Assembly (NCBI GenBank): GCA_022819505.1
Contig: JAJEHD010000001.1
Coordinates: 1-64,000, forward strand
Reading direction: 5' to 3'
Origin: Acidimicrobiia bacterium
GTDB taxonomy: Bacteria > Actinomycetota > Acidimicrobiia > Acidimicrobiales > Aldehydirespiratoraceae
DNA length: 64,000 nucleotides
This document shows, piece by piece, positions 11,305-20,338 of the stretch; position 1 is the stretch's first letter; every line of letters begins with the position of its first letter. A program made the translations under genes and the position numbers. The notes under the pieces were generated by a model. The model did no database searches. It saw only the letters and a program-made list of their open reading frames with translations, and was not told where the DNA came from.

Positions 11305-12198
11305 TCAATCGGCCTGTTCCATGAGCCACAGCAGCAGGCCCCGGGCCGCGTGCATCCGGTTTGCGGCCTGCGGCCACACCCGGCTCTGGGGCCCGTCGAG
11401 GACGGTTGATGCCACCTCCTCGCCCCGATGGGCGGGCAGGCAGTGAAGGAACACGGCATCGGCTGAGGCGCGGGCCATCATCCTCCGGTCCACCCTGAAC
11501 CCGGCGAAGTCCTTGCGGCGCTTCTCGGCCTCCTGCTCCTGGCCCATCGACGTCCACACATCGGTGTAGACCACGTCGGCACCGTTCACCGCCTCGGCCG
11601 GCCTCTGCACCTGCACCGGCTCGCAGCCGCGGCGGCGCATCCGCCGCAGGTCGGCCTCGCTGAACTCGTAGCCGGGGGGACTGGCGATCCGCACCGCCAT
11701 GCCCGCCAGGCCGGCGGCGTACGCCAGCGAGTGGGCCATATTGTTGGCGTCCCCGACGTAGGCCAGGACACGGCCTTCGAGATGGCCGCGAGCCGCCCGG
11801 ATCGTCAGCAGATCGGCCACGGCCTGGGTGGGGTGGGCGGCGTCGCTGAGCAGGTTGATCACCGGCACGGCGCTCACCGCCGCCATGCGCTTCACCGTGT
11901 CGTGGGCGAAGACCCTCGCCCCGATCACCGCGTTGTAGCAGGCCAGGGTGCGGGCGACATCCTCGACGCTCTCGCGCTCGTCCAGTCCGACCTCGGCAGG
12001 ACCGATGTATATCGGGTGGCCGCCCAGCTGCACGACCGCCATCTCGGTGGAGCTGCGGGTGCGGGCCGAGGGCTTCTCGAACAGCAGGGCCGCGCCCTTG
12101 CCCGCCAGCACCGGCGGCGGGTTCGGGGTGGTCGCCAGGTTCATGATCCGGGCGAGTTCGCTCGGCTGCAGGTCGTCGATATCTAGGAAGTGGCGCAT
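11305..12198 (-). CDS. argF: Ornithine carbamoyltransferase (anabolic)
   Basis: Transfers the carbamoyl group of carbamoyl phosphate to ornithine to make citrulline. About 297 residues. Motifs: carbamoyl-phosphate loop EKPSARTRSSTE, HPTQAVADLLT (conserved HPxQ), and the ornithine-binding HCLPAHRGEE near the C-terminus. The start is ATG at 12198, with a strong GAAGGAG site 5 bases upstream; the frame runs further upstream but that part lacks similarity to the family. It follows argD by 55 bases and precedes argR by 8. The carbamoyl phosphate would come from carAB in the pyrimidine operon of this same window. Confidence 0.97.
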   Translation of the reverse strand: MRHFLDIDDLQPSELARIMNLATTPNPPPVLAGKGAALLFEKPSARTRSSTEMAVVQLGGHPIYIGPAEVGLDERESVEDVARTLACYNAVIGARVFAHDTVKRMAAVSAVPVINLLSDAAHPTQAVADLLTIRAARGHLEGRVLAYVGDANNMAHSLAYAAGLAGMAVRIASPPGYEFSEADLRRMRRRGCEPVQVQRPAEAVNGADVVYTDVWTSMGQEQEAEKRRKDFAGFRVDRRMMARASADAVFLHCLPAHRGEEVASTVLDGPQSRVWPQAANRMHAARGLLLWLMEQAD

Positions 12199-12253
12199 CT
12201 GAGCTCCTTCATCGAGTGTGGATCGGTTGTAGCAAGTGGGTCGCGGTCGTGCA

Positions 12254-13438
12254 TCAGCGCTGCGCCAGGACACCCGCCAGGATGGAGCACCCTTCGGCGA
12301 GTTGTTCGGTGGAAACCACGAACGGCGGCGCCAGCCGCAGCGCGGTCGGGGTCACACCGTTGACGACCAGGCCGGCCTCGAGGCAGGCCGAGGCGACGTC
12401 CTTGGCGGCACGCCCAGCGCGGGCCTCCTCGGACAGCTCGGCGGCCAGCAGCAGGCCTCGTCCCCGGACGCTGGTGACCCCGTCGAGGCTCTCCAGCATG
12501 GCCTTGAGCGCGGCACCCAGACGGCTCGCCGCCGCGGGCGCGTCCATGGCCTGCATTTCGGCCAGCACGGCCCGGACCGCGGCCAGTGCCAGCGGCTGAC
12601 CCGCGAAGGTGGATCCGTGGTCGCCGGGACCGAAGGCGGCCGCGACCCCCGACCGGGCCCACACCGCGCCCACCGGGACGCCGTTGCCGAGCGCCTTGGC
12701 CATGGTCACGATGTCGGGCTGCACGCCGGCGTGCTGGTAACCGAACCACCGGCCGGTCCGGCCCAGTCCGGTCTGGATCTCGTCCAACACCATCAGGATG
12801 CCCCGCTCATCGCAGATCTCCCGCACGGCCCGCAGGTAGCCGTCAGTGGCCGGGATCACACCCCCCTCACCCTGCACCGACTCCAGCACCACCGCGCCGA
12901 CGGAGGGATCCAGGGCCGCGACGAGCGCGTCGATGTCGTCGAAGGGCACGTGACGGAAGCCGTCCGGCATGGGAGCGAAGGGCTCGTGCTTGTCGGGCTG
13001 GCCCGTGGCGGCCAGCGCGGCCAGCGTGCGGCCGTGGAACGATCCGTAGGCGCTCACCACCGCGTGGCGGCCCCTGCCGGAGTGCTTGCGGGCCAGCTTG
13101 AGGGCGGCCTCGACCGCCTCCGCGCCGGAGTTCTGGAACAGGATCCGGCCCGGCTTGGGGTCGCCTCCGGGCCCGGACCGGATCAGCCGGTCGAGTGTCT
13201 CCACGACCTCGGCCGTCGGCTCGTTGGCGAACAGGTTGGAGGTGTGGATCAGTGTCGACGCCTGGGAGGCGACCGCGTCGGTCACCGCCGGATGGGCGTG
13301 GCCCAGCCCGGTAACGGCCAGGCCGCACAGGAAGTCGAGGTAGCGCCGGCCGCGGTCGTCCCACAGCTCGGCGCCGTCGCCCCGCACGAACGTCACCGGC
13401 GGGGTCCCGTAGTTGTTCATCAGCGCAGCCCTGCTCAT
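12254..13438 (-). CDS. argD: Acetylornithine aminotransferase
   Basis: PLP-dependent class III aminotransferase converting N-acetylglutamate semialdehyde to N-acetylornithine. The 394-residue protein shows FQNSGAEAVEAALKLAR (phosphate-binding), YGSFHGRTLAALAATGQ, the conserved LDEIQTGLGRTG at 218-229 and the PLP lysine Lys248 in TMAKALGNG. Start ATG at 13438, two bases after the argB stop. All catalytic residues are present. ArgD-type proteins sometimes also act on succinyl-diaminopimelate; context supports the arginine role first. Confidence 0.96.
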   Translation of the reverse strand: MSRAALMNNYGTPPVTFVRGDGAELWDDRGRRYLDFLCGLAVTGLGHAHPAVTDAVASQASTLIHTSNLFANEPTAEVVETLDRLIRSGPGGDPKPGRILFQNSGAEAVEAALKLARKHSGRGRHAVVSAYGSFHGRTLAALAATGQPDKHEPFAPMPDGFRHVPFDDIDALVAALDPSVGAVVLESVQGEGGVIPATDGYLRAVREICDERGILMVLDEIQTGLGRTGRWFGYQHAGVQPDIVTMAKALGNGVPVGAVWARSGVAAAFGPGDHGSTFAGQPLALAAVRAVLAEMQAMDAPAAASRLGAALKAMLESLDGVTSVRGRGLLLAAELSEEARAGRAAKDVASACLEAGLVVNGVTPTALRLAPPFVVSTEQLAEGCSILAGVLAQR

Positions 13439-13440
13439 AG

Positions 13441-14352
13441 CTAGTCCTCAACATCCTCAGTGATCATCGTTCCTATTCCCGCGTCGGTGAACAGCTCGAG
13501 CAGCACGGCGTGGGGTATGCGGCCGTCGAGCATGTGGGCGGTGCCGGCCCCGGACCGCACCGCGTCGACGCAGGCCCGAGCCTTGGGTATCATCCCCCCG
13601 TTGATGGCGCCCGAGGCGATCATGGACTCCACGTCGGCGACGGTGGCCCGGCTCACCAGCGAGGACGGGTCCGCTGCGTCGGCCAGCAGGCCGGGCACGT
13701 CGGTGAGGTACACGACCTTGGCCGCGCCGAGCGCGCCGGCCAGGGCCGCGGCCATGGTGTCGGCGTTGATGTTGTAGGCCTGGCCGGAGGTATCGGCCCC
13801 GATCGACGACACGACGGGGACGATCTCCCTGGCGACGAGACCCTCGATGATCCGGGGATCGACCGACTCGACGTCGCCCACGAAGCCCAACTCCGGATCC
13901 CGGGGCACGGCGGTGACGAGGTTGCCGTCCTCGCCGGAGAGCCCCAGGGCTGTGCCGCCGTACGCGTTGATGGCGCCGACGATATCCCGGCCGACCTTGC
14001 CGACCAGCACCATCCGGGCCACTTCAAGAGTTTCGGCGTCGGTCACCCGCAGGCCGTCGCGGAACTCGCTCTGCTTGCCCATGCGGGCCAGGTGCTCGCC
14101 GATCTGAGGGCCGCCTCCGTGGACGACCACCGGATGCAGCCCGACGGAGCGCACCAGCACGATGTCGCGGGCGAATGATGCGGCCAGGGCGGGCTCGGTC
14201 ATCGCGTGGCCGCCGTACTTGACCACCACCACCGCGCCCCGGAAACGCCGGATGTAGGGCAGTGCCTCCACCAGCGCCCGGGCCCGCCGGTCGGGCTCGA
14301 AGCCGTGCGGTTCGCCGCTCGGGCCGGGGGCTTCGGTCGTCTCCACGCTCAT
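13441..14352 (-). CDS. argB: Acetylglutamate kinase
   Basis: Phosphorylates N-acetylglutamate with ATP, the usual feedback-inhibited step of the pathway. The 303-residue protein belongs to the amino-acid kinase fold: VVVKYGGHAM near 42-51, VVHGGGPQIGEHL, and ADTMAAALAGALGAAKVVYLTDVPG. An N-terminal extension before VVVKYGG (EALPYIRRFRG) resembles the helix that in arginine-sensitive, hexameric enzymes mediates inhibition, so feedback inhibition by arginine is likely but inferred. ATG at 14352 overlaps the argJ stop in an ATGA junction. Confidence 0.97.
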   Translation of the reverse strand: MSVETTEAPGPSGEPHGFEPDRRARALVEALPYIRRFRGAVVVVKYGGHAMTEPALAASFARDIVLVRSVGLHPVVVHGGGPQIGEHLARMGKQSEFRDGLRVTDAETLEVARMVLVGKVGRDIVGAINAYGGTALGLSGEDGNLVTAVPRDPELGFVGDVESVDPRIIEGLVAREIVPVVSSIGADTSGQAYNINADTMAAALAGALGAAKVVYLTDVPGLLADAADPSSLVSRATVADVESMIASGAINGGMIPKARACVDAVRSGAGTAHMLDGRIPHAVLLELFTDAGIGTMITEDVED

Positions 14353-15578
14353 GTCCGGTACCCCGCGTTGATGTCGATGTAGCCGTGGGTCAGGTCGCAG
14401 GTCCAGACGGTGGCCTCACCCTCGCCCACGCCCACGTCGACCCTGAGCTCGATGTCGTCGCCCAGCAGGTGCTCGGTGGCCCTCTCCTCGCGGTAGCCGG
14501 ACTTGGGCACGCCGCCGGCCGCGCACTGCTCGTCGCCGATCCAGATCGCGAGCCGATCCCGGTCGGCCCGCTGGCCGGCCTTGCCCACCGCGGCCACGAT
14601 CCGGCCCCAGTTGGCGTCGGAGGCGGCCAGCGCGGTCTTCACCAGCGGGGAGTCGGCCACCGTCCTGGCGATGGCCTGCGCGGCGTCGTCGCCGGCGGCG
14701 CCGGTGACGGTGACGGCCACGAACTTGGTGGCGCCCTCGCCGTCGCGCACGATCTGGTGGGCCAGATCCATGGTCACCGCGTCGAGCGCGTCCTCGAAGT
14801 CCGCCATGTGCAGGGTCGCAGGCTGTCCCGACGTGCCGGTGGCGGCCAGCAGCACGGTGTCGCTGGTGGAGGTGTCGGAGTCGACGGTGATGCGGTTGAA
14901 GCTCTTCTCGACCGAGGCGGCCAGGCATTGCTGGGCGGTCTGGGCGTCCATGGCAAGGTCGGTGAACACGAAGGCCAGCATGGTGGCCATGTCGGGGGCG
15001 ATCATGCCGCTGCCCTTGGCGATGCCGGCCACATGGGCGCTCGTGCCTGGCACCGGGGCCGACGCCCCCTTGGGGAACGTGTCGGTGGTGCCGATGGCGT
15101 TGGCGGCAGCCTCCCAGCCGTTCGGACCGGCCGCGGACAGTCCGGTGACGAGGGTGCCGAGCACAGCGTCGATGCGCTCCACAGGCAGGTCCTCGCCGAT
15201 CACGCCGGTGGAGGCGACCAGCACCTCGTGTGCGGGCGCGCCCAGGGTGCGGGCCACCGACTCCGCGGTGTGCACCGCGGCGGCGTAGCCGGCCGCGCCG
15301 GTGAACGCATTGGCGTTGCCCGAGTTGACGATGATGGCCCGGCCCCGTCCGGAGCTCGCGGCCAGGGCGTGTTTGCACCAGTCGACGGGCGCGGCGGTGC
15401 ACAACGACCGGGTGAAGACACCGGCCACCGAACTGCCCGACGGAAGCTCGGCCAGCATCACGTCGTCCCGGCCGGAGTAGCGGATCCCGGCCGCGGCGGT
15501 GGCCAGCCGCACACCTGCGACGCCGGACACAGCCGGGAACACTGCAGGAGCGAGCGGCGAGACCTTGATCTCAGACAT
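14349..15578 (-). CDS. argJ: Bifunctional ornithine acetyltransferase / N-acetylglutamate synthase
   Basis: Recycles the acetyl group from N-acetylornithine to glutamate and, in bifunctional members, also uses acetyl-CoA. About 409 residues from ATG at 15578 (MSEIKVSPLAPAVFPAVSG). The self-cleavage site is visible as KGSGMIAPDMATMLAF, where cleavage before Thr199 would give alpha and beta chains with Thr as nucleophile. Other blocks: VNSGNANAFTG and DSDTSTSDT. It is preceded by a GGTGA ribosome-binding site. Unusually for argCJ, about 147 bases carrying two palindromic repeats separate it from argC. Presence of argJ means no argE or argA is needed for the cyclic pathway. Confidence 0.96.
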   Translation of the reverse strand: MSEIKVSPLAPAVFPAVSGVAGVRLATAAAGIRYSGRDDVMLAELPSGSSVAGVFTRSLCTAAPVDWCKHALAASSGRGRAIIVNSGNANAFTGAAGYAAAVHTAESVARTLGAPAHEVLVASTGVIGEDLPVERIDAVLGTLVTGLSAAGPNGWEAAANAIGTTDTFPKGASAPVPGTSAHVAGIAKGSGMIAPDMATMLAFVFTDLAMDAQTAQQCLAASVEKSFNRITVDSDTSTSDTVLLAATGTSGQPATLHMADFEDALDAVTMDLAHQIVRDGEGATKFVAVTVTGAAGDDAAQAIARTVADSPLVKTALAASDANWGRIVAAVGKAGQRADRDRLAIWIGDEQCAAGGVPKSGYREERATEHLLGDDIELRVDVGVGEGEATVWTCDLTHGYIDINAGYRT

Positions 15579-15586
15579 CGCGCTCA

Positions 15587-15637
15587 CCAGGAACTGGCAG
15601 CACAATGCACGCCATCCGTGCAAAACGCTGCCAATTC
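15587..15637. repeat. Palindromic repeat, copy 1 (about 51 bp)
   Basis: Nearly identical to the copy at 15659-15709, with 72 bases from start to start. The unit has an outer inverted repeat (CTGGCAGC against GCTGCCAA) and an inner one (TGCAC against GTGCA flanking GCCATCC), so either strand can form a hairpin. It lies between argC and argJ inside the arg operon. It looks like a REP/MITE-like dispersed element or an RNA processing element; I cannot tell which without the genome. Confidence 0.75.
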
Positions 15638-15658
15638 GATGCTGGCCCGCACGCCCAA

Positions 15659-15709
15659 CCAGGAACTGGCAGCAGAATGCCTGCCATCCGTGCAGAACGC
15701 TGCCAATTT
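15659..15709. repeat. Palindromic repeat, copy 2 (about 51 bp)
   Basis: Second copy in the same orientation as 15587-15637. It differs at a few positions (the inner arm is CTGCC here against CACGCC in copy 1), but the outer GGCAGC/GCTGCC arms are conserved. Loop and inner-stem differences with conserved outer arms suggest selection on structure or relatively recent duplication. The end of this copy lies 16 bases from the argC stop codon. Confidence 0.75.
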
Positions 15710-15725
15710 GGTCCCATCTCGGCGC

Positions 15726-16763
15726 CTAGGGGTAGACGCCGGCCGAGGCCAGTCCGGCGGTCTCGTCGATCCCCAGCGCAAGGTTGGCGCACTGCACTGC
15801 CTGGCCCGAGGCTCCCTTGACCAGGTTGTCGAGCGCGGCGATGGCGATCACCCAGCCGGTGCGGTCGTCGGCCCGAGCGGTGATGTGGACGCTGTTGGAT
15901 CCCAGAGTCGCCTTGGTGGACGGCGACCGCTCGCTCACCACCACGAACGGCTCGTCGCAGTAGGCGTCCCCGAGCACGCCGAGGACCTCGGAGGTGCTGG
16001 TGCCGGCGACGGGCCGCGCGTAACAGGTGGCGAGAATGCCCCGGTTCATGGGGGCCAGGTGAGGCGTGAACAGCACCTGGACACCGGTACCGGCATGGCG
16101 TGACACCGCCATCTCGATCTCGGGCGTGTGCCGGTGGTCCAGCAACCCGTAGGCGGTGAAGTCCTCGTCCACTGCGCAGAAGGTCGTGTTGGCCCTCGGA
16201 GGCCGGCCGGCGCCAGACACCCCGCTGGCGGCGTCGACGATGATGCCGGTGGGTTCGACCACGCCGGCGGTCACTAGCGGTGCGAGGGCCAGCGCGGCCG
16301 TCGTCACGTAGCAGCCGGGGGCGGCCACCAGTTCGGCGGCCCGGATCTCGCTGCGGAACAGCTCGGGGAGGCCGAACACGAACTCGTCCAGCAGCGCCGG
16401 CACGGAGTGCTCCTCGCCGTACCACGCCGGGTAGAGGTCGGGGTCGTCGAGCCTGAAGTCGGCGGCCAGGTCGACGACGTGCTTGACGTCGTCCCGCAAC
16501 TCACCGACCACGGCCTGGGACGCTCCGTGGGGCAGCCCGCAGAAGGCGAGGTCGCAGCCCGACGCGACGCCCGGCACATACGGCACGAACTGTGTGCCTC
16601 CGTAGGCGGGGGCCAGACTCGGGTAGAGGTCGGCCACGTCCCGGCCGGCCATGGAGTCACCGGTGGCCACGGCCACCTCCAGGTCGGGATGGGACGCGCA
16701 GATCCGCAGCAGTTCGGCGCCGGTGAACCCGGACGCGCCGATGACCGCGACCTTGTGCATCAC
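15726..16763 (-). CDS. argC: N-acetyl-gamma-glutamyl-phosphate reductase
   Basis: NADPH-dependent reduction of N-acetylglutamyl phosphate to the semialdehyde. The 345-residue protein has the nucleotide-binding GASGFTGAELLR at 9-20 and the active-site Cys151 in AAPGCYVT, plus the C-terminal HLAPMNRGILAT block containing the conserved His. Start ATG at 16763 or the adjacent ATG at 16760. First gene of the arg operon (argC-J-B-D-F-R-G-H-mpg). The 62-base gap after pheT contains an AT-rich promoter/operator-like segment. Confidence 0.97.
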   Translation of the reverse strand: MMHKVAVIGASGFTGAELLRICASHPDLEVAVATGDSMAGRDVADLYPSLAPAYGGTQFVPYVPGVASGCDLAFCGLPHGASQAVVGELRDDVKHVVDLAADFRLDDPDLYPAWYGEEHSVPALLDEFVFGLPELFRSEIRAAELVAAPGCYVTTAALALAPLVTAGVVEPTGIIVDAASGVSGAGRPPRANTTFCAVDEDFTAYGLLDHRHTPEIEMAVSRHAGTGVQVLFTPHLAPMNRGILATCYARPVAGTSTSEVLGVLGDAYCDEPFVVVSERSPSTKATLGSNSVHITARADDRTGWVIAIAALDNLVKGASGQAVQCANLALGIDETAGLASAGVYP

Positions 16764-16789
16764 GCCAAGCTACCGGCCGGCCTCACACT

Positions 16790-16824
16790 CTGCAACTATG
16801 TGCAGATAAAAGATATTTCTTGCA
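16790..16824 (-). promoter_or_regulatory. Candidate ARG box / operator upstream of argC
   Basis: The gap between pheT and argC is strikingly AT-rich for this DNA and holds an interrupted palindrome CTGCAACTATGTGCAG (16790-16805) and a third TGCA at 16821-16824. TGCA half-sites around an AT core resemble ARG boxes of GC-rich actinobacteria. Since ArgR is encoded in the same operon, autoregulation here is plausible. This is pattern-based; no strict consensus match is claimed. Confidence 0.35.
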
Positions 16825-16825
16825 C

Positions 16826-19201
16826 TCAGGATCGGAGCGCTGCCCCGGTGCGGCGGGTCGTCTCGTCGATGCAGCGTTGACGGGCCTCGGCCACCTCGGC
16901 GTCGGTGAGGGTGCGGTCATGGGCCTGGAATCGCAGCCGGTAGGCGAGGCTGCGGGAACCGTCGGCCACGCCCGGGCCCCGGTACACGTCGAACAGCTCG
17001 ATCCTGGCCAGCAGCGCCCCTGCTGAGGCCCGCAGCGCCCTCTCCACCTGGGCCGCGGCCACGCTCTCGGGCACGACGAAGGCCAGGTCCACATCGCTGG
17101 GCGGGTACTTGCTAACCGGCCGGTAACGGCGCCGGGCCCTGGGCCCGTCCAGCACCTCCTGCAGGTCGATCTGGAGCCACGCCACCCGGCCCGACACGCC
17201 GGCGGCCTCGAGCGCTCCGGGATCGACCTCCCCCACCGCGCCCCGAACCCGCCCGGCCACCGCCACTTCGGCGGCGCGGGTGGGGTGCATCCCCGGCAGC
17301 GATCCGCTGCGCAGCTCGACCGCGGGCAGGGCCAAGGCCTCGGCCAGCAGGTCCAGGACCGCCACCGCGGCCGGGGCCTCCTCGCCCGACAGGGCCACGG
17401 CCAGGAACTCCCGCTCGTCGGGCAGCAGCTGGCCCTGCGGTGCGGGCAGGTAGACGTGGCCGATCTCGAAGAGCCGCGTGTCGCCGTTGAAGTGGCGCTG
17501 GTTGTAGGCCACCGCCCGCAGCTGGCCGGGCAGCAGAGAGGTCCGCAGCACCGACTCGCTGTCGTCGACCGGGTTGGACAGCGTGATGCCGTCCTCGGGC
17601 AGGCCCACGGCAGCCAGCGCGCCGGGTGCCACGAAGGGCATCGGCTGGGTCTCGTAGCAGCCCGCGCCCACCAGCACTTCGCGCACCAGCCGGCGGTCCT
17701 GCTGGTAGGCCGACAGCCCGCCGGCCTCGTTGGCGGTGGGCACGGTGCGCTCGATGTTCTCGTACCCGTGGAGCCGGGCGACCTCCTCGGCGATGTCGGT
17801 CTCGGTCTCGGTGTCCCAGCGCCAGGTCGGGATGGTCACGTCCAGTTCGGCGTCGTCGGCGGGATCCGCCCCGAAGCCGATCGATCGCAGGTGGCCCGCC
17901 ATGTCCGCAGTGCTCAGGCCCGTGCCGAGCAGGCTGTTGACCCTGGACGTGCGCACTCGCAGCGGGCGACGATCGGGCAGATCGCCGCGCTCGTCGATCA
18001 GCCCGGGCGCCACCCCGGCGCCCTGCTCGGCCGCCAGCTGCACGAAGCGGTTCATGCAGCGCTCCACGTTGTCGCCCCAGTCGGCGCCCCGGCGGAACCG
18101 GGTGGCCGCCTCGCTGGCCAGGTTCAGGTGCTTGGCCGTGCGGGAGATCGACGGCGGGTCCCACCACGCCATCTCCACCAGCACGTCTGTGGTGCCGGCG
18201 TCGATCTCGGTGGACGCGCCGCCCATGATCCCGGCAATGCCGATCGCCTCATCGTCGCCGTCGGCGATCACCCCGTCCCCGGCCGCCAGCGTGCGGCGCA
18301 CGCCGTCGAGAGTGGTGATGGTCTCGCCGTCGCGGGCCCGGCGCACCCGTATCCGCGCGCCTGCGACCCTCCCCAGGTCGAAGGTGTGGCTGGGCTGGCC
18401 CAGTTCGAGCATCACGTAGTTGGAGATGTCGACGATGCTGTTGATGGGACGCATCCCCAGCGCGGTGAGCCGATTGGCCAGCCACGGGGGCGACGCTCCC
18501 TGCGGAGCGTTGCGCAGCACCCGCCCGACGAAGCGGCCGCACAGCGTCGGGTCGACGATCTCGACCGCGGCGACATCCGAGGTGTCCGGGCCGGAGGCGG
18601 CTGTGGACCAGTCGGGCGGCTCGAAGGCCACGCCGAGGCCGGCGGCCAGGTCGCGGGCCACACCCATCACCGACAGGGCGTCGGGCCGGTTGGCGCCGAC
18701 CTCCAGGTCCCACAGCACGTCCGGCTCCAGGCCGAGCGCCTCGGCCAGCGGCGTGCCCGGTCCGGCACCGGCGGGGACCCGGTCGTTGAGGATCATGATG
18801 CCCTCGGCGTCGTCACCCATGTCGAGCTCGATCTCCGAGCAGCACATGCCCTCGGAGGCCTGGCCCCGCATCTTTCGGCGGGCGATCTCCAACCCGCTCG
18901 GCAGAACGGCCCCGACCCGCGCCAGGGGCACCAGGTCGCCAACGGCCATGTTGAACGCGCCGCAGCAGACCTGCAGGGACTTGCCCGACCCGTCGTCCAC
19001 CTCGACGAGCTGGATCCGGTCGGCGTCGGGATGGGGACGCAGTTCCAGCACCCGGCCGAGCACCACGCCGTCGGGCACCGAGCCGGTGACGGTCGTCTCC
19101 TCGACGGTGAGTCCCAGCGCGCTGAGCATGTCGCCGAGCGCGGCGGCGTCGCCGTCGATGCCGGGCGCGAACTCCCGCAGCCACGACAGCAGAGCCTTCA
19201 T
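16826..19201 (-). CDS. pheT: Phenylalanyl-tRNA synthetase, beta subunit
   Basis: Large subunit of the alpha2-beta2 PheRS. The 791-residue product has the N-terminal tRNA-binding/EMAP-like domain (about 40-150, VLGRVLELRPHPDADRIQLVEVDDG), the B3/B4 editing domain (NRPDALSVMGVARDLA, NSIVDISNYVMLELGQPSHTFD), B5, the catalytic-like core (MPFVAPGAL, LRTSLLPGQL), and the C-terminal ferredoxin-fold anticodon-binding domain (PPSDVDLAFVVPESV). ATG at 19201. It follows pheS after 16 bases and is followed by argC, an order shared with mycobacteria. Confidence 0.98.
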   Translation of the reverse strand: MKALLSWLREFAPGIDGDAAALGDMLSALGLTVEETTVTGSVPDGVVLGRVLELRPHPDADRIQLVEVDDGSGKSLQVCCGAFNMAVGDLVPLARVGAVLPSGLEIARRKMRGQASEGMCCSEIELDMGDDAEGIMILNDRVPAGAGPGTPLAEALGLEPDVLWDLEVGANRPDALSVMGVARDLAAGLGVAFEPPDWSTAASGPDTSDVAAVEIVDPTLCGRFVGRVLRNAPQGASPPWLANRLTALGMRPINSIVDISNYVMLELGQPSHTFDLGRVAGARIRVRRARDGETITTLDGVRRTLAAGDGVIADGDDEAIGIAGIMGGASTEIDAGTTDVLVEMAWWDPPSISRTAKHLNLASEAATRFRRGADWGDNVERCMNRFVQLAAEQGAGVAPGLIDERGDLPDRRPLRVRTSRVNSLLGTGLSTADMAGHLRSIGFGADPADDAELDVTIPTWRWDTETETDIAEEVARLHGYENIERTVPTANEAGGLSAYQQDRRLVREVLVGAGCYETQPMPFVAPGALAAVGLPEDGITLSNPVDDSESVLRTSLLPGQLRAVAYNQRHFNGDTRLFEIGHVYLPAPQGQLLPDEREFLAVALSGEEAPAAVAVLDLLAEALALPAVELRSGSLPGMHPTRAAEVAVAGRVRGAVGEVDPGALEAAGVSGRVAWLQIDLQEVLDGPRARRRYRPVSKYPPSDVDLAFVVPESVAAAQVERALRASAGALLARIELFDVYRGPGVADGSRSLAYRLRFQAHDRTLTDAEVAEARQRCIDETTRRTGAALRS

Positions 19202-19217
19202 CGTCGATCGTGTCCCA

Positions 19218-20225
19218 TCAGAACTGGCTCAGGAAGCGAGTGTCGTTGTTGACGAACTCGCGGATGTCGTCGATCTCGTGGCGCATGACCGCCAGACGGT
19301 CGATGCCGAAGCCGAAGGCGAAGCCCTGCCACTGTTCGGGGTCGATCCCGCAGTTGCGCAGCACGTTGGGATGGACCATCCCGCAGCCGCCGAGCTCCAA
19401 CCACGACCCGTCCGGGCGGGAGATGTCGAACTCGGCCGACGGCTCGGTGAACGGGAAGTAGGACGGTCGCAGCCGGCTCTTGACCTCCCGGCCGAAGAAC
19501 GCCCTCACGAACTCGTCGATGGTGCCCGCGAGGTCGCCCATGGTGATGTTGCGGTCCACGGCCAGCCCCTCGATCTGGTTGAAGGCCGGGAGGTGGGTGG
19601 CGTCGGCGGTGTCGGACCGGAAGGTGCGGCCCGGCGCGACGATGTAGACGGGCGGCTTCCGGCCCTCCATCACCCGGATCTGTACCGGGGAGGTGTGGGC
19701 GCGCAGCATCACCTCCTCGGGCTCGCCGAGGTCGACGAAGATGGTGTCGAAGCTGCTCCGGGCCGGATGCCAGTCGGGGATGTTCAGGGCCTCGAAGTTG
19801 TACCAGGCGCTCTCCACCTCGGGGCCCTCGGCCACGGTGTAGCCCATGCCCACGAACACGTCTTCGAGCCGGTCACGGGCCTGGGTCACGGGATGCAGGC
19901 GACCGCGGCGCAGCGGGACCGTCTGGGGAAGCCGCTCGGTGAGGTCCAGCCGCTCGGCGGCATGGCGGTCGTCCCGGTCAGCGGCCGCCAGACGCTCACG
20001 GGCCGCAGCGGCCGCGGCCTCCACCCGGGCGCGGGCCCCGTTCAGCCGGCGGCCGGCCTCGGCTCTGTCGCCGGGGTCGAGATCGCCGAGCCGGCGCTTG
20101 GCGTCGGCGAAGAGCGAGCGCCGCCCCAGCAGCTCCCGCTCGATGCCGGACACGGCACCGAGATCGGCGGCCGCGGCGAGGCGCTCCTCGGCGCGGGCGG
20201 CGGCCTGCTCGTAGCCCTCGATCAT
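19218..20225 (-). CDS. pheS: Phenylalanyl-tRNA synthetase, alpha subunit
   Basis: Catalytic class II subunit of PheRS (335 residues from ATG at 20225, MIEGYEQAAARAEERLA). An N-terminal coiled coil (about 1-85) binds tRNA-Phe. Class II motifs follow: motif 2 in VAPGRTFRSDTADATHLPAFNQIEG, then WLELGGCGMVHPNVL and motif 3 in GFAFGFGIDRLAVMRHEIDDIR. The Ala/Gly equivalent to the phenylalanine-specificity pocket lies in FGFGID. A GTG 33 bases further upstream is in frame, but the ATG start matches the family better. It is the first gene of pheST; the divergent gene starting at 20458 shares the upstream region. Confidence 0.97.
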   Translation of the reverse strand: MIEGYEQAAARAEERLAAAADLGAVSGIERELLGRRSLFADAKRRLGDLDPGDRAEAGRRLNGARARVEAAAAAARERLAAADRDDRHAAERLDLTERLPQTVPLRRGRLHPVTQARDRLEDVFVGMGYTVAEGPEVESAWYNFEALNIPDWHPARSSFDTIFVDLGEPEEVMLRAHTSPVQIRVMEGRKPPVYIVAPGRTFRSDTADATHLPAFNQIEGLAVDRNITMGDLAGTIDEFVRAFFGREVKSRLRPSYFPFTEPSAEFDISRPDGSWLELGGCGMVHPNVLRNCGIDPEQWQGFAFGFGIDRLAVMRHEIDDIREFVNNDTRFLSQF

Positions 20226-20338
20226 CCGAGCAAGGCTAGAGCGCCCGCTTTGCCGCACCGCGCCAGGCGACGGGAGTTCCCACGGTGTGAAGCAGGAGCT
20301 TGGCTGTACATGATTTGACTATGATGTTAGAGATGAAT

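Noticed and set aside
15587..15709. CRISPR or attachment-site pair
   Set aside because: Only two copies with nested palindromes and a 21-base gap; no cas genes, integrase or tRNA nearby.
14262..19252. Long plus-strand frames (about 610-650 codons) over argB/argJ and pheT
   Set aside because: Composition is that of an antisense shadow (Val/Gly/His/Arg-rich), with no recognisable domain, and they oppose well-supported genes.
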